This document shows positions 12,525-19,188 of a DNA stretch of 19,188 bases, piece after piece. The stretch spans positions 1-19,188 of the forward strand of contig CAYWVK010000009.1 of assembly GCA_964461865.1 (NCBI GenBank). The letters are read 5' to 3'. Every line of letters starts with the position of its first letter. Within the stretch, counting starts at the first letter, position 1. The notes under the pieces are model-generated. The model was not told the origin of the DNA. It searched no databases and saw nothing but the letters and a program-made list of their open reading frames with translations. A program made the translations under genes and the position numbers. The stretch comes from CAYWVK01 sp964461865 (lineage in GTDB: Bacteria > Patescibacteriota > Microgenomatia > Levybacterales > UBA12049).

Positions 12525-13853
12525 TTACTCACCTCCTTCCATTTTTTTCTCTACGTTATAAAATTTTATCCTATCTCCACGAAAAAGTAAATCTACCTCT
12601 CCAACAGGACCGTTTCTGTGCTTTGCAATTAATAATTTTGTCGGAATAATATTTGAAGTAACATCAGGATCCGCTCTGTATAAAAACATTACTACGTCTG
12701 CATCCTGCTCTATTGCTCCGGACTCCCTAAGATCAGCAAGCTGCGGCTTTCGTTCCCCTCTGTGTTCAACTGCTCTTGATAACTGGGAAACAGCTAATAC
12801 CGGAATTTTTAATTCCCTTGCTAAGTTTTTAAGTGCTTGTGATATTATTGAAACCTCTTGAACTCTATTATCATATCGTCTACCAGGATCTACTAATTGC
12901 AAATAATCGACAATTAAAAGTCCTATATCATGCTCCAACTGTAATCTCCTTGCTTTACTTCTCATTTCAGAAATTGAGATACCAGGCGTATCATCTATAT
13001 ATATTGGCGCATCTGCTAATTCACCCATTGCTTGAGATAATTTAGTAAAATCTGTTTCTGATAGCTTTCCTGTTTTTAATCTCCATGCATCCACATCTGC
13101 TTGACCAACTAATAATCTGTCTACTAATTCTTCCTGGCTCATTTCTAAAGAAAAAATTCCTACCGACTTTTTTTCAATGGTTGAAATATATTGTGAAATG
13201 TTTACCACCATTGCTGTTTTACCCTGTCCCGGGCGCGCAGCTAAGATAATTAGATTTGACGCCTGCATTCCAGATAAAAGATTATCCGCATCGATAAAAC
13301 CGGTTTTTACCCCCCTTAATCCTGCTCCTTTTTTATGAAGCTCATCAATCCTATCAAAGCTTCCCGCTAAAGCATCCTTAATCTGAATAAAACTTTTTAA
13401 TGTATGACCTTTTGAAATTGAAAAAATAGCTGACTCAGCATCGTTTAACACCTCTAATGCCTCTTTATCATCCATAAAACCCATTTCTGTAATATGCGTT
13501 CCTATTTTAATTAACGATCTTTTTGTTGATGCTTCTTTTATTAAAAGCGCGTAGTGTTCGATATTTGCCGCAGATGGAATAGCATTAACAAGATCAGACA
13601 AATAAGCTGTGTCTATTTTATCAGCAACTTTATTTTTCTTAAGCTTTGCTGTTAGAGTTAAAATATCAATTGGCTTTCTTTCTTCGTATAAAGAAAGCAT
13701 TGCTGCATAAATAATACTATTAATATCGCTATAAAAATCCTTAGGGGCAATAATTTGAGATACCGTACCAATCGCATCTTTATCGATTAAAACTCCACCC
13801 AATACACTCTCTTCTGCTTCTTGATTAGCTGGTTGCGTTTTTATGTTTTTCAT
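12525..13853 (-). CDS. dnaB: Replicative DNA helicase DnaB
   Basis: The hexameric helicase that unwinds the replication fork. The 442-aa protein has the N-terminal DnaB domain (about 6-110, PANQEAEESVLGG opening), a linker helix, and the RecA-like C-domain: Walker A ARPGQGKT (206-213), H1a FSLEMSQEEL (234-243), Walker B LLIVDYLQL (312-320), VLAVSQLSR with the sensor region (352-360), and DLRESGAIEQDADVVMFLYR (broken at 374-393). Length is normal. No intein or insertion is visible. The last codons contain the ribosome binding site of the 78-aa gene. An AATAATA-C-TATTATT palindrome overlaps its -10. Confidence 0.96.
   Translation of the reverse strand: MKNIKTQPANQEAEESVLGGVLIDKDAIGTVSQIIAPKDFYSDINSIIYAAMLSLYEERKPIDILTLTAKLKKNKVADKIDTAYLSDLVNAIPSAANIEHYALLIKEASTKRSLIKIGTHITEMGFMDDKEALEVLNDAESAIFSISKGHTLKSFIQIKDALAGSFDRIDELHKKGAGLRGVKTGFIDADNLLSGMQASNLIILAARPGQGKTAMVVNISQYISTIEKKSVGIFSLEMSQEELVDRLLVGQADVDAWRLKTGKLSETDFTKLSQAMGELADAPIYIDDTPGISISEMRSKARRLQLEHDIGLLIVDYLQLVDPGRRYDNRVQEVSIISQALKNLARELKIPVLAVSQLSRAVEHRGERKPQLADLRESGAIEQDADVVMFLYRADPDVTSNIIPTKLLIAKHRNGPVGEVDLLFRGDRIKFYNVEKKMEGGE
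12528..12537 (-). promoter_or_regulatory. Shine-Dalgarno sequence of the 78-aa gene within the dnaB tail
   Basis: AAGGAGGTGA, read on the minus strand across the final dnaB codons (EGGE-stop), matches ten bases of the usual 16S tail complement. It is about 12 nt from GGAGG to the ATG, slightly long. The dnaB C-terminal residues may be shaped by this overlap. Confidence 0.75.
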
Positions 13854-13862
13854 AGTTAGATA

Positions 13863-13890
13863 ATAATACTATTATTAAATTATTTTTCAA
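13863..13890 (-). promoter_or_regulatory. dnaB promoter with overlapping palindrome
   Basis: -35 TTGAAA (13885-13890), 16 bp, -10 TATTAT (13863-13868), then 9 nt to the ATG. AATAATA (13862-13868) and TATTATT (13870-13876) are a perfect inverted repeat with a 1-bp centre that covers the -10, so it could be a repressor site or just AT-rich symmetry. Confidence 0.5.
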
Positions 13891-13932
13891 CTGATACAAA
13901 ATGGTTCAAATTTATTAATGGGCTACATGAAG

Positions 13933-14466
13933 TTAACTTAAAATAATAAGCTCCATCTCTTCTGATGTTTTTTCTTCATTGATACTTATTTTTTGTGTAC
14001 ATTCTTGCTTTTTCTCCAATAATTCTTTACTTAATGATGGTAATTCTTCTTTTGCTTTTTCTCCATAAAGAACAAGAGATTTGGGCTCAATTGCAGTTAT
14101 TATGGATGGATTTATCTTTGCATCAACATTTAAAATAGCAATACCATGTTCATCTATTTTATCCAACATTTTATCAAGGCTACTTACTTTACCAACTAAG
14201 ATCGTTGAAGTACCTGTAGCAAAGCTATAATAAAGGTTTTCATCAAGCCTTGTACCAATTATTTTTACTCCTCCAACCTCGTATTCTCCAGGACCTTTTA
14301 TTAACACACGGTAATCGGTAATTCTTGTCAAATCACAATTGTCAATATCAAACGTTATTATTGCATCTGCATTAGTCTTTGCCATTTTTGGCATCGGATC
14401 AATTACAAAATTAACCTTTTTAATCTTGAGTTTAATTGAGTCTTTGTCTAAAAGTGTTATATCCAT
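13933..14466 (-). CDS. Degenerate metallo-beta-lactamase-fold protein
   Basis: The pattern resembles the UlaG-like branch of the MBL fold: short strands in IKKVNFVIDPMPKM, then KTNADAIITFDI, and the turn VLIKGPGEYEVGGVKIIGTRL, which is the most characteristic part. The canonical metal motif HxHxDH, expected after the second strand, is absent, so metal-dependent hydrolysis is unlikely. I chose ATG 14466 (MDITLLDKDS, 177 aa) over ATG 14502: the -10 box TAGGAT ends 7 nt before 14466, and a transcript from it could not include the upstream ATG. The C-terminal 30 residues are Lys/Glu-rich. No signal peptide. Divergent from the Ig-like gene. Confidence 0.7.
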   Translation of the reverse strand: MDITLLDKDSIKLKIKKVNFVIDPMPKMAKTNADAIITFDIDNCDLTRITDYRVLIKGPGEYEVGGVKIIGTRLDENLYYSFATGTSTILVGKVSSLDKMLDKIDEHGIAILNVDAKINPSIITAIEPKSLVLYGEKAKEELPSLSKELLEKKQECTQKISINEEKTSEEMELIILS

Positions 14467-14473
14467 TTTTAAA

Positions 14474-14502
14474 ATCCTATCACATTTTGATTTCCTTGAC
14501 AA
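14474..14502 (-). promoter_or_regulatory. Promoter of the MBL-like gene
   Basis: -35 TTGTCA (14497-14502), 17 bp, -10 TAGGAT (14474-14479), then 7 nt to the ATG at 14466. The -35 lies on top of the -35 of the opposite gene. Confidence 0.6.
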
Positions 14503-14524
14503 GAAAATCTTTTTACGTTATTAT
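14496..14524 (+). promoter_or_regulatory. Promoter of the Ig-like/secreted protein operon
   Basis: Perfect -35 TTGACA (14496-14501), 17 bp, -10 TATTAT (14519-14524), then 14 nt to the ATG. The leader is about 7-8 nt and has no Shine-Dalgarno sequence. Confidence 0.65.
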
Positions 14525-14538
14525 CATTTCTCCCGTTT

Positions 14539-14964
14539 ATGAAAAAAGAAAAAATAATCCTATCCTTTATTGCTGTGGCAGTCGGTTTACTAATCGCAGG
14601 AGCTGCATATTATTTTTATCAAAGCTCTAAAGCACTAAATAAGTCAGAGCAAAAAACAACCAGTGTAAAAAAACCAACACCAACACCAAGTGATACTATT
14701 TTTCTCTCTGTATCCCAACCTGCAGATGAAGCTGTTTTTGATAAAAAAGTAATTACTGTTGCCGGTAAGGCACCAAGCAATTCGACAATAATCATACTTA
14801 CGGAAAACGATCAACAGGCAATTAAACCAACTGCCAATGGCAATTTCTCAACAACTCTAAATATTGAAGATGGTCAAAATATTATAAAAATAACTGCTGT
14901 TTCTCCAACAGGAGAACAAGAAACACAAGAAAAAGTGGTTACTTTTTCTACTGAAGAATTTTAA
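14539..14964 (+). CDS. Membrane-anchored protein with one Ig-like domain
   Basis: The 141-aa protein has an N-terminal signal-anchor helix (residues 6-28) after a KKEK start, a Thr/Pro linker (KKPTPTPSD, 44-52) and one extracellular beta-sandwich (about 53-140). The domain has the rhythm of bacterial Ig-like folds that occur in surface proteins: LSVSQPADEAVFDKKVITVAG, then GNFSTTLNIEDGQNIIKITAVSPTG. No cysteines suitable for lipidation are seen. The next gene starts 2 nt after its stop, so the two form an operon. Probably a surface or adhesion component; partner unknown. Confidence 0.8.
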   Translation: MKKEKIILSFIAVAVGLLIAGAAYYFYQSSKALNKSEQKTTSVKKPTPTPSDTIFLSVSQPADEAVFDKKVITVAGKAPSNSTIIILTENDQQAIKPTANGNFSTTLNIEDGQNIIKITAVSPTGEQETQEKVVTFSTEEF

Positions 14965-14966
14965 TT

Positions 14967-15752
14967 ATGAAAAAATTATTATTTATACTTTTATTATTTG
15001 TTTTTATGTTTATAACAAAAGATATTACTCTTGCTCTAACTTCTGCTGATTCTGAAGATGAAACACCAACGCCAACTAATTCATCGCAAGAACAATTAGA
15101 CGAGCTTAAAGAAAAAATTGCTTCAAAGGTTGCTCAATTAAAATTAACGGAAAGAAGAGGAACGATCGGAACGGTTTTAGAAAATACAAATACACAAATA
15201 ACTGTAATTGATTATGCAAATAATCAAAGATTCATAGATGTAGACGAGCTCACTAAGTTTTCTTCCCCAAAAGATGAAAATTTTGGCGTTTCAGATATTA
15301 AAAAAGGTGATATTTTGGGAGTTTTAGGAATATATAATAAACAATCCAGAAGAATTTTAGCAAGAGAAATTAATATAATTACATCTCCAAAATTTATAAA
15401 TGGCGTTGTGTCTTCAATTGACGAAGAAGAATATGTTTTAAACATAATAACTGATCAACAAAAAGTAATAGCTATAGACGTTGAAAACATCACCAAAACT
15501 TTTTCCTACGATAAGCAAGACGGTTTATTAAAATCCGGATTTTCTAAAATTGAAGAAAATAAAAACATTCTACTTGTGGGCTACGAAAGCAAAACAGACA
15601 AAGATAAAATTACAGCAACGAGAATAATATTACTATCGGATGTTCCAAAAAATCCCAAAATAACAATAGCACCTGAGGCTTTAGAAAAAAATACAGATAT
15701 TATTCCTTCTACCGGAAGCGGTAAAAAATTAACCCCGATAACAAACGACTAA
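14967..15752 (+). CDS. Secreted protein with two DUF5666-like repeats
   Basis: The 261-aa protein starts with a signal peptide (KK, then a hydrophobic run at residues 4-24, likely cut after LALT-SA). A Pro/Thr linker (PTPTNSS) and a short coiled-coil-like helix (residues 44-62) lead to two similar beta-rich units, about 63-137 and 138-225. Each runs GT-I/V-G-x-V, a strand of I-T-V-I or L-N-I-I, a D-V-x-x-x-T-K-x-F-S element, a K-x-G-D/N-I-L-x-V-G strand, and A-R/T-x-I. This is the look of DUF5666-type OB-like repeats found in secreted bacterial proteins; the match is by eye. The C-terminus is low complexity and has no sortase motif. Confidence 0.75.
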   Translation: MKKLLFILLLFVFMFITKDITLALTSADSEDETPTPTNSSQEQLDELKEKIASKVAQLKLTERRGTIGTVLENTNTQITVIDYANNQRFIDVDELTKFSSPKDENFGVSDIKKGDILGVLGIYNKQSRRILAREINIITSPKFINGVVSSIDEEEYVLNIITDQQKVIAIDVENITKTFSYDKQDGLLKSGFSKIEENKNILLVGYESKTDKDKITATRIILLSDVPKNPKITIAPEALEKNTDIIPSTGSGKKLTPITND

Positions 15753-15762
15753 ATAACTACTA

Positions 15763-15789
15763 TTGCAATTTTTTAATTTCCGCTATAAT
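15763..15789 (+). promoter_or_regulatory. Promoter of the AI-2E-family gene
   Basis: -35 TTGCAA (15763-15768), a short 15-bp spacer, perfect -10 TATAAT (15784-15789), then 11 nt to the ATG, giving a leader of 4-5 nt. Confidence 0.5.
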
Positions 15790-15800
15790 AAAATAACCTT

Positions 15801-16817
15801 ATGTTTAAGGAGATAAAAAAGGAGTTAACTTCAATTAAATTTTTGTCTGCTGCAATAACTATTGCCGTTGTTCTTTATTTAATGGGATTTGCTTGGCAGT
15901 TATTAAATGGCTTCTCGGACGTTATTATAATACTTTTTGTTTCTTGGCTTTTAAGCTTTATTTTAGAACCAAGTGTACACAAAATTTCTAGACTTACTAA
16001 ATTTTCATTAACAATCTCTACCCTTATTACCTACCTTTTAGTTTTAGTTCTTCTTTTTTTAATTGTCTTATTATTTATTCCGATTATTGTAAAACAATTC
16101 GAAATGCTATCCGTTATTATTCCACAGTATCTAAAAACATCCCCCGCGTTTTTACAAAAATGGAACGAAACCGCACTTGATTCATTGTATGGTTATGTTA
16201 CCTACCTACCCTCAATTGCAGGATTTCTCTTTTCACTTTTAATAGTATTTATTATTTCCTTTTATTTAATTGTTGATAAAAGAAAAATATCAAGTGAAAT
16301 ATATGGACTTATTCCTCAAAAATGGCATGAAGATGTAATTTATGCTAGAAAAATTATAAATAATACGTTCTCTTCTTTTATTCAAGTACAGCTAATTTTT
16401 GGCCTTTTAAGCGGATTTGCTACATGGTTAGTATTAAGAATTTTTAACGTAGAATTTGCAGCTTCAATTGGATTATTATCAGGAATTTTTAGTGCAATTC
16501 CTGTTGTTGGTCCAATTTTTGCAATCATTCCGCCAATTATAGTAAGTCTTATTGCAGATCCTGCAAAAACAATTTTTATCTTTCTAATCCTTTTAGTTTT
16601 ACAGCAACTAATTTTTAACATCTGGGGACCTAAGTTTTTAGGAAAAACTTTTAAAATTCATCCAATTATTGTTTTTCTATCTTTTTTGGTCGGATTTAAA
16701 GTTGCAGGATTAATCGGAGCAATATTTGCAATACCGGTTATTAGCATAATAAGTCTTATTATTAGAGAACTTAGCCGCTATTATAAGCTTCCTAAGGAAA
16801 ACCGCCATCAGGCATAA
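15801..16817 (+). CDS. AI-2E/PerM-family membrane transporter
   Basis: A 338-aa polytopic protein of the AI-2 exporter family (PF01594), which also covers PerM and sodium/proton antiporters; the substrate cannot be read from sequence. Evidence: eight predicted helices, the soluble segment between helices 3 and 4 (about 95-135, EMLSVIIPQYLKTS then a Trp-rich stretch), the family phrase GLLSGIFSAIPVVGPIFAIIPP (broken at residues 224-245), and WGPKFLGKTFKIHPIIVFLSF (274-294), both strongly conserved. Its own promoter separates it from the secreted-protein operon. HisS follows after 23 nt. Confidence 0.9.
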   Translation: MFKEIKKELTSIKFLSAAITIAVVLYLMGFAWQLLNGFSDVIIILFVSWLLSFILEPSVHKISRLTKFSLTISTLITYLLVLVLLFLIVLLFIPIIVKQFEMLSVIIPQYLKTSPAFLQKWNETALDSLYGYVTYLPSIAGFLFSLLIVFIISFYLIVDKRKISSEIYGLIPQKWHEDVIYARKIINNTFSSFIQVQLIFGLLSGFATWLVLRIFNVEFAASIGLLSGIFSAIPVVGPIFAIIPPIIVSLIADPAKTIFIFLILLVLQQLIFNIWGPKFLGKTFKIHPIIVFLSFLVGFKVAGLIGAIFAIPVISIISLIIRELSRYYKLPKENRHQA

Positions 16818-16822
16818 ATTTG

Positions 16823-16831
16823 TGATATCAT
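16823..16831 (+). promoter_or_regulatory. Extended -10 element before hisS
   Basis: TG, one base, then TATCAT (16826-16831, 5 of 6). The ATG follows 9 nt later. No good -35 is present, as is common for extended -10 promoters. hisS may therefore be transcribed alone or with the preceding gene. Confidence 0.35.
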
Positions 16832-16840
16832 ATACATATT

Positions 16841-18010
16841 ATGATTGAGCCTAGAATACTAAAGGGTTTTCGAGACTTTTTGCCAAAAAATGTTAAAAAA
16901 AGGCAATATGTATTAAACACCTTAAAAAAGGTGTTTGAATCTTATGGTTTTAAGCCCCTAGAAACACCTACCATTGAATATGAAGAAATATTAACCGGAA
17001 AATACGGTGAAGAAGAAAAATTAATGTATAAATTTGAAGATAATGGAGGAAGAAAAGTCGCATTAAGATACGATCAAACCGTTCCACTAGCAAGAGTTAT
17101 AGCTCAATATCAAAACGAAATAAAATATCCTTTTAAACGTTATCAAATTCAAAATGTTTTCAGAGCTGAAAATACTCAAAAAGGAAGATACAGAGAGTTT
17201 CTACAAGTAGATGCCGATATTATCGGCTCCTCTTCTCTACTTTCTGATACTGAAATAATTGAAATAACAATAAAATGCTTAAAAGAATTAGGATTTAAAA
17301 ACTTTAAAGTTTTAATAAACGATAGAGAAAATTTCATTCAGTTTTCAACTGATACTATACGAGCTCTAGATAAAATCGATAAAATTGATGAAGCCGAGGT
17401 AATAAACGTTTTAATGGAAAAAAATAACTGGGATATAAAAGAGGCAAATAAATTTTTAGAAGACACAAAAAAATTAAAACCTAATAAAAAACTACAAGAA
17501 ATTATAAATAAGTTCGATGAAATAATCTTTAAACCAACCCTAGCAAGAGGATTAGATTACTACACCGGCATGATTTTTGAAACAAAGATTGAAGGATATA
17601 ATGCGGGCTCTGTTGCCGGAGGAGGAAGATACGATAATTTAATCGGCATATTTACAAATAAACAAATTCCAGCTGTGGGTTTTTCTTTTGGTTTTGATAG
17701 ATTAATTGAAGCAATGGAAGAACTTAATCTTTTTCCAAACAATCTACAAACTACTAAAGCTCTAGTTACTCTTCCCTCTTTAGAAAAGGAAAATAAATCT
17801 TTAGAAATTGCTGCAAAATTAAGAAAAGAAAATATCAATACGGAAATTTACTTAGGAGATAATTTGGACTTAGAAAAACAATTAAAATATGCTGACAATA
17901 AAGAAATACCCTATGTTGTAATAATTAATGATAAATTAATTTTAAAAGACATGCAAAAAAGAACACAAGAAGAACTTAACCTTTCGGAAATTGTTGATAA
18001 ATTAGGCTAA
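16841..18010 (+). CDS. hisS: Histidyl-tRNA synthetase
   Basis: A class II synthetase that charges tRNA-His. Visible: GFRDFLP opening (9-15), the histidine-site ALRYDQTVPLAR (74-85), motif 2 FRAENTQKGRYREFLQVDADI (split at 107-127), the HisA-type RGLDYYTGMIFE (236-247) and GGGRYDNLIG (260-269), and motif 3 GFSFGFDRL (280-288, R287). Residues about 305-389 are the anticodon-binding domain. At 389 aa it is shorter than the usual 420-430. The loss seems spread over the insertion and C-terminal parts, not a truncation. No ribosome binding site. Confidence 0.95.
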   Translation: MIEPRILKGFRDFLPKNVKKRQYVLNTLKKVFESYGFKPLETPTIEYEEILTGKYGEEEKLMYKFEDNGGRKVALRYDQTVPLARVIAQYQNEIKYPFKRYQIQNVFRAENTQKGRYREFLQVDADIIGSSSLLSDTEIIEITIKCLKELGFKNFKVLINDRENFIQFSTDTIRALDKIDKIDEAEVINVLMEKNNWDIKEANKFLEDTKKLKPNKKLQEIINKFDEIIFKPTLARGLDYYTGMIFETKIEGYNAGSVAGGGRYDNLIGIFTNKQIPAVGFSFGFDRLIEAMEELNLFPNNLQTTKALVTLPSLEKENKSLEIAAKLRKENINTEIYLGDNLDLEKQLKYADNKEIPYVVIINDKLILKDMQKRTQEELNLSEIVDKLG

Positions 18011-18014
18011 ACTA

Positions 18015-18043
18015 TTGATTTCTTTTAAGTATTTGTTTACCAT
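18015..18043 (+). promoter_or_regulatory. Promoter of the EamA transporter gene
   Basis: -35 TTGATT (18015-18020), 17 bp, -10 TACCAT (18038-18043, 4 of 6), then 6 nt to the ATG, again leaderless geometry. Confidence 0.45.
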
Positions 18044-18049
18044 TGATTA

Positions 18050-18991
18050 ATGCCCTTTAATTTTTCAACCTCAGTAAGCAAAAGGAGATTGGCGATATAT
18101 TTTTTAATTCTAGCTAACACTTTTTGGGGAGCAGCTCCCCCAATTTTTAAATGGGCACTAGAAAATATAGACGTAGCCAGTTTTGCATTTTTAAGATTTG
18201 CTATTGCCACTATTTTAATTTTTCCATTTGCCATAAAAAAACTTAAGATTGAGTTAAGAGATATCCCAAAGCTTATTTTATTTGCTTTTTTAGGAATTAG
18301 CATTAATATTACTTTTTTTCTTTTTGGACTAAAATTTGCCCCTAGTATTAATGCTTCAATAATTGCCAGCGCCGGACCAATATTTCTTATTCCTGCAGCA
18401 TTTTTCTTATTAAAAGAAAAACCAAAAAGAAAAATAATATCCGGCATTATTCTTAGCTTAATAGGAGTAATTATTATTCTTATAAAACCATTTCTTAATA
18501 ACGGAGTTGATGATAGCCTTGCCTTTTTGGGTAATTTATTTTTCTTTATAGCAATGCTTGGCATGGTCGGACATACTGTTATAGGAAGGAAAATGATGAA
18601 AAAATACGATCCTGTAACAATTTCTTTTTGGTCTTTTTTAATAGGTAGTATTACATTTCTTCCTCAATTTATTTACTCTGTTTCGCAAAGAGGATTTTTG
18701 CCAAATATCGGTTTTCAAGGAATTATCGGACTAGCATATGGAATTATGTTTTGCTCCCTTATTGCCTACCTCTTTTATTTTTATGCATTAAAACATATTG
18801 ATGCTTGTGAAGCCGGTATGTTTGTTTATCTTGACCCGGTTGTTTCAGTTATAATTGCAATGCCTCTACTTAAGGAATTTCCTGATACTTATTACTTTTT
18901 AGGAGCTAGTTTAGTTTTTGCGGGAATATATTTTGCGGAAAATAGAATTAACTACCATCCATTTAAACTTTTAAAAAAAATCATCCCCTAA
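18050..18991 (+). CDS. EamA/DMT-family transporter
   Basis: A 313-aa drug/metabolite transporter with about ten helices made of two EamA halves (residues about 14-140 and 165-295). Signature pieces are NTFWGAAPPIFKWAL (23-37), a FLRFAIAT stretch after the second helix, FAPSINASIIASAGPIFLIPAAFFLLKE (split at 89-118), and in the second half YFYALKHIDACEAGMFVYLDPVVSVIIA (split at about 240-270). Such proteins export amino acids, nucleosides or similar small metabolites; the substrate is not predictable. It starts 39 nt after hisS and has its own promoter. Confidence 0.92.
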   Translation: MPFNFSTSVSKRRLAIYFLILANTFWGAAPPIFKWALENIDVASFAFLRFAIATILIFPFAIKKLKIELRDIPKLILFAFLGISINITFFLFGLKFAPSINASIIASAGPIFLIPAAFFLLKEKPKRKIISGIILSLIGVIIILIKPFLNNGVDDSLAFLGNLFFFIAMLGMVGHTVIGRKMMKKYDPVTISFWSFLIGSITFLPQFIYSVSQRGFLPNIGFQGIIGLAYGIMFCSLIAYLFYFYALKHIDACEAGMFVYLDPVVSVIIAMPLLKEFPDTYYFLGASLVFAGIYFAENRINYHPFKLLKKIIP

Positions 18992-19003
18992 ATTTATAAA
19001 TTC

Positions 19004-19032
19004 TTGTTTTATAGGTTAATTTAATGTATAAT
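19004..19032 (+). promoter_or_regulatory. rpmE promoter
   Basis: -35 TTGTTT (19004-19009), 17 bp, perfect -10 TATAAT (19027-19032), then 10 nt to the ATG. The leader is at most about 4 nt, with no room for a Shine-Dalgarno sequence. Confidence 0.6.
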
Positions 19033-19042
19033 TTAATATTGT

Positions 19043-19188
19043 ATGAAACAAGCAGTACATCCTAAATATTTTGACAACGCACAAGTTATTTGTGTTTGTG
19101 GAAACAGATTTACAACCGGCTCAACCCAAGAAGAAATCCGTGTAGAGTTATGTGACAAATGTCACCCTTTTTATACCGGTGAGCAAAG
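19043..19188 (+). CDS. rpmE: Ribosomal protein bL31, 5' part
   Basis: The first 48 codons of large-subunit protein bL31, cut by the window edge. MKQAVHPKYFDNAQVICVCG and, later, CDKCHPFYTGEQ give the zinc-binding CxC plus CxxC pattern, so this is the zinc-containing (C+) form. The ATG lies 10 nt after a perfect -10 hexamer, so this ribosomal protein mRNA should be leaderless or nearly so. Confidence 0.95.
   Translation, partial: MKQAVHPKYFDNAQVICVCGNRFTTGSTQEEIRVELCDKCHPFYTGEQ

Noticed and set aside
14467..14502. Upstream ATG (14502) for the MBL-like gene
   Set aside because: The -10 and spacer of a good promoter lie between it and ATG 14466, so the 12 extra residues (MSRKSKCDRILK) would not be on the transcript.
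18037..18564. Long minus-strand ORF of 175 codons opposite the EamA gene
   Set aside because: Shadow of the EamA coding sequence, which has clear family motifs and a promoter on the plus strand.

Overview
The window looks like a piece of chromosome from a small-genome, AT-rich bacterium of the Candidate Phyla Radiation (Patescibacteria), most likely a Microgenomates-type lineage. This rests on the very low G+C, tightly packed genes, many divergent membrane proteins, short housekeeping proteins (HisRS 389 aa) and the mix of genes. It is inference, not a placement by marker phylogeny. UGA is used as a stop (the membrane-protein/RluD junction is an ATGA overlap), so the UGA=Gly code of Gracilibacteria/Absconditabacteria does not apply.

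Layout. (1) 1-1650: two plus-strand genes of unknown function, each with its own promoter. Two look-alike hairpins sharing a TGCGAC core precede them, and an 18-bp direct repeat (17/18 identical) brackets them. (2) 1457-2166: the only long gene-free stretch. It lies between convergent genes and holds several inverted repeats and one exact DnaA box beside an AT-rich palindrome. (3) 2167-4498: yebC plus a membrane protein on minus, divergent from a TPR protein. (4) 4501-8576: a minus-strand operon, NIF3-like > efp > Lgt-like membrane protein > RluD-type pseudouridine synthase > 43-aa protein > LytR_C protein > 50-aa membrane protein. The two small genes are easily missed. (5) 8621-9377: tRNA-Leu(CAA) and, 14 nt behind it, a methyltransferase. 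(6) 9380-12170: envelope genes on minus (GT2; DedA > GT4). (7) 12221-14466: a terminator, a proline-rich 78-aa protein, dnaB, and a degenerate metallo-beta-lactamase-like protein. (8) 14539-19188: plus-strand secreted proteins, an AI-2E/PerM-type membrane protein, hisS, an EamA transporter and the start of rpmE (bL31).

Regulation. Nearly every gene that begins a transcription unit has a sigma70-type -10 hexamer ending 6-11 nt before its ATG and no Shine-Dalgarno sequence. Those mRNAs should be leaderless or nearly so. By contrast, two small internal genes have long, near-perfect Shine-Dalgarno sequences, and the remaining operon genes depend on close spacing or overlap. Three divergent gene pairs have promoters packed into each other (interlaced at 3749-3794, a shared -10 palindrome at 8584-8593, superimposed -35 boxes at 14496-14502).

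Themes. Translation is heavily represented (yebC, efp, rluD, tRNA-Leu, hisS, rpmE), as are envelope and surface functions (GT2, GT4, DedA, LytR_C, Lgt-like, Ig-like and secreted proteins). EF-P carries arginine, not lysine, at the modified tip position. A protein with a PPPP run, an expected target of EF-P and possibly of YebC, lies in the same window.
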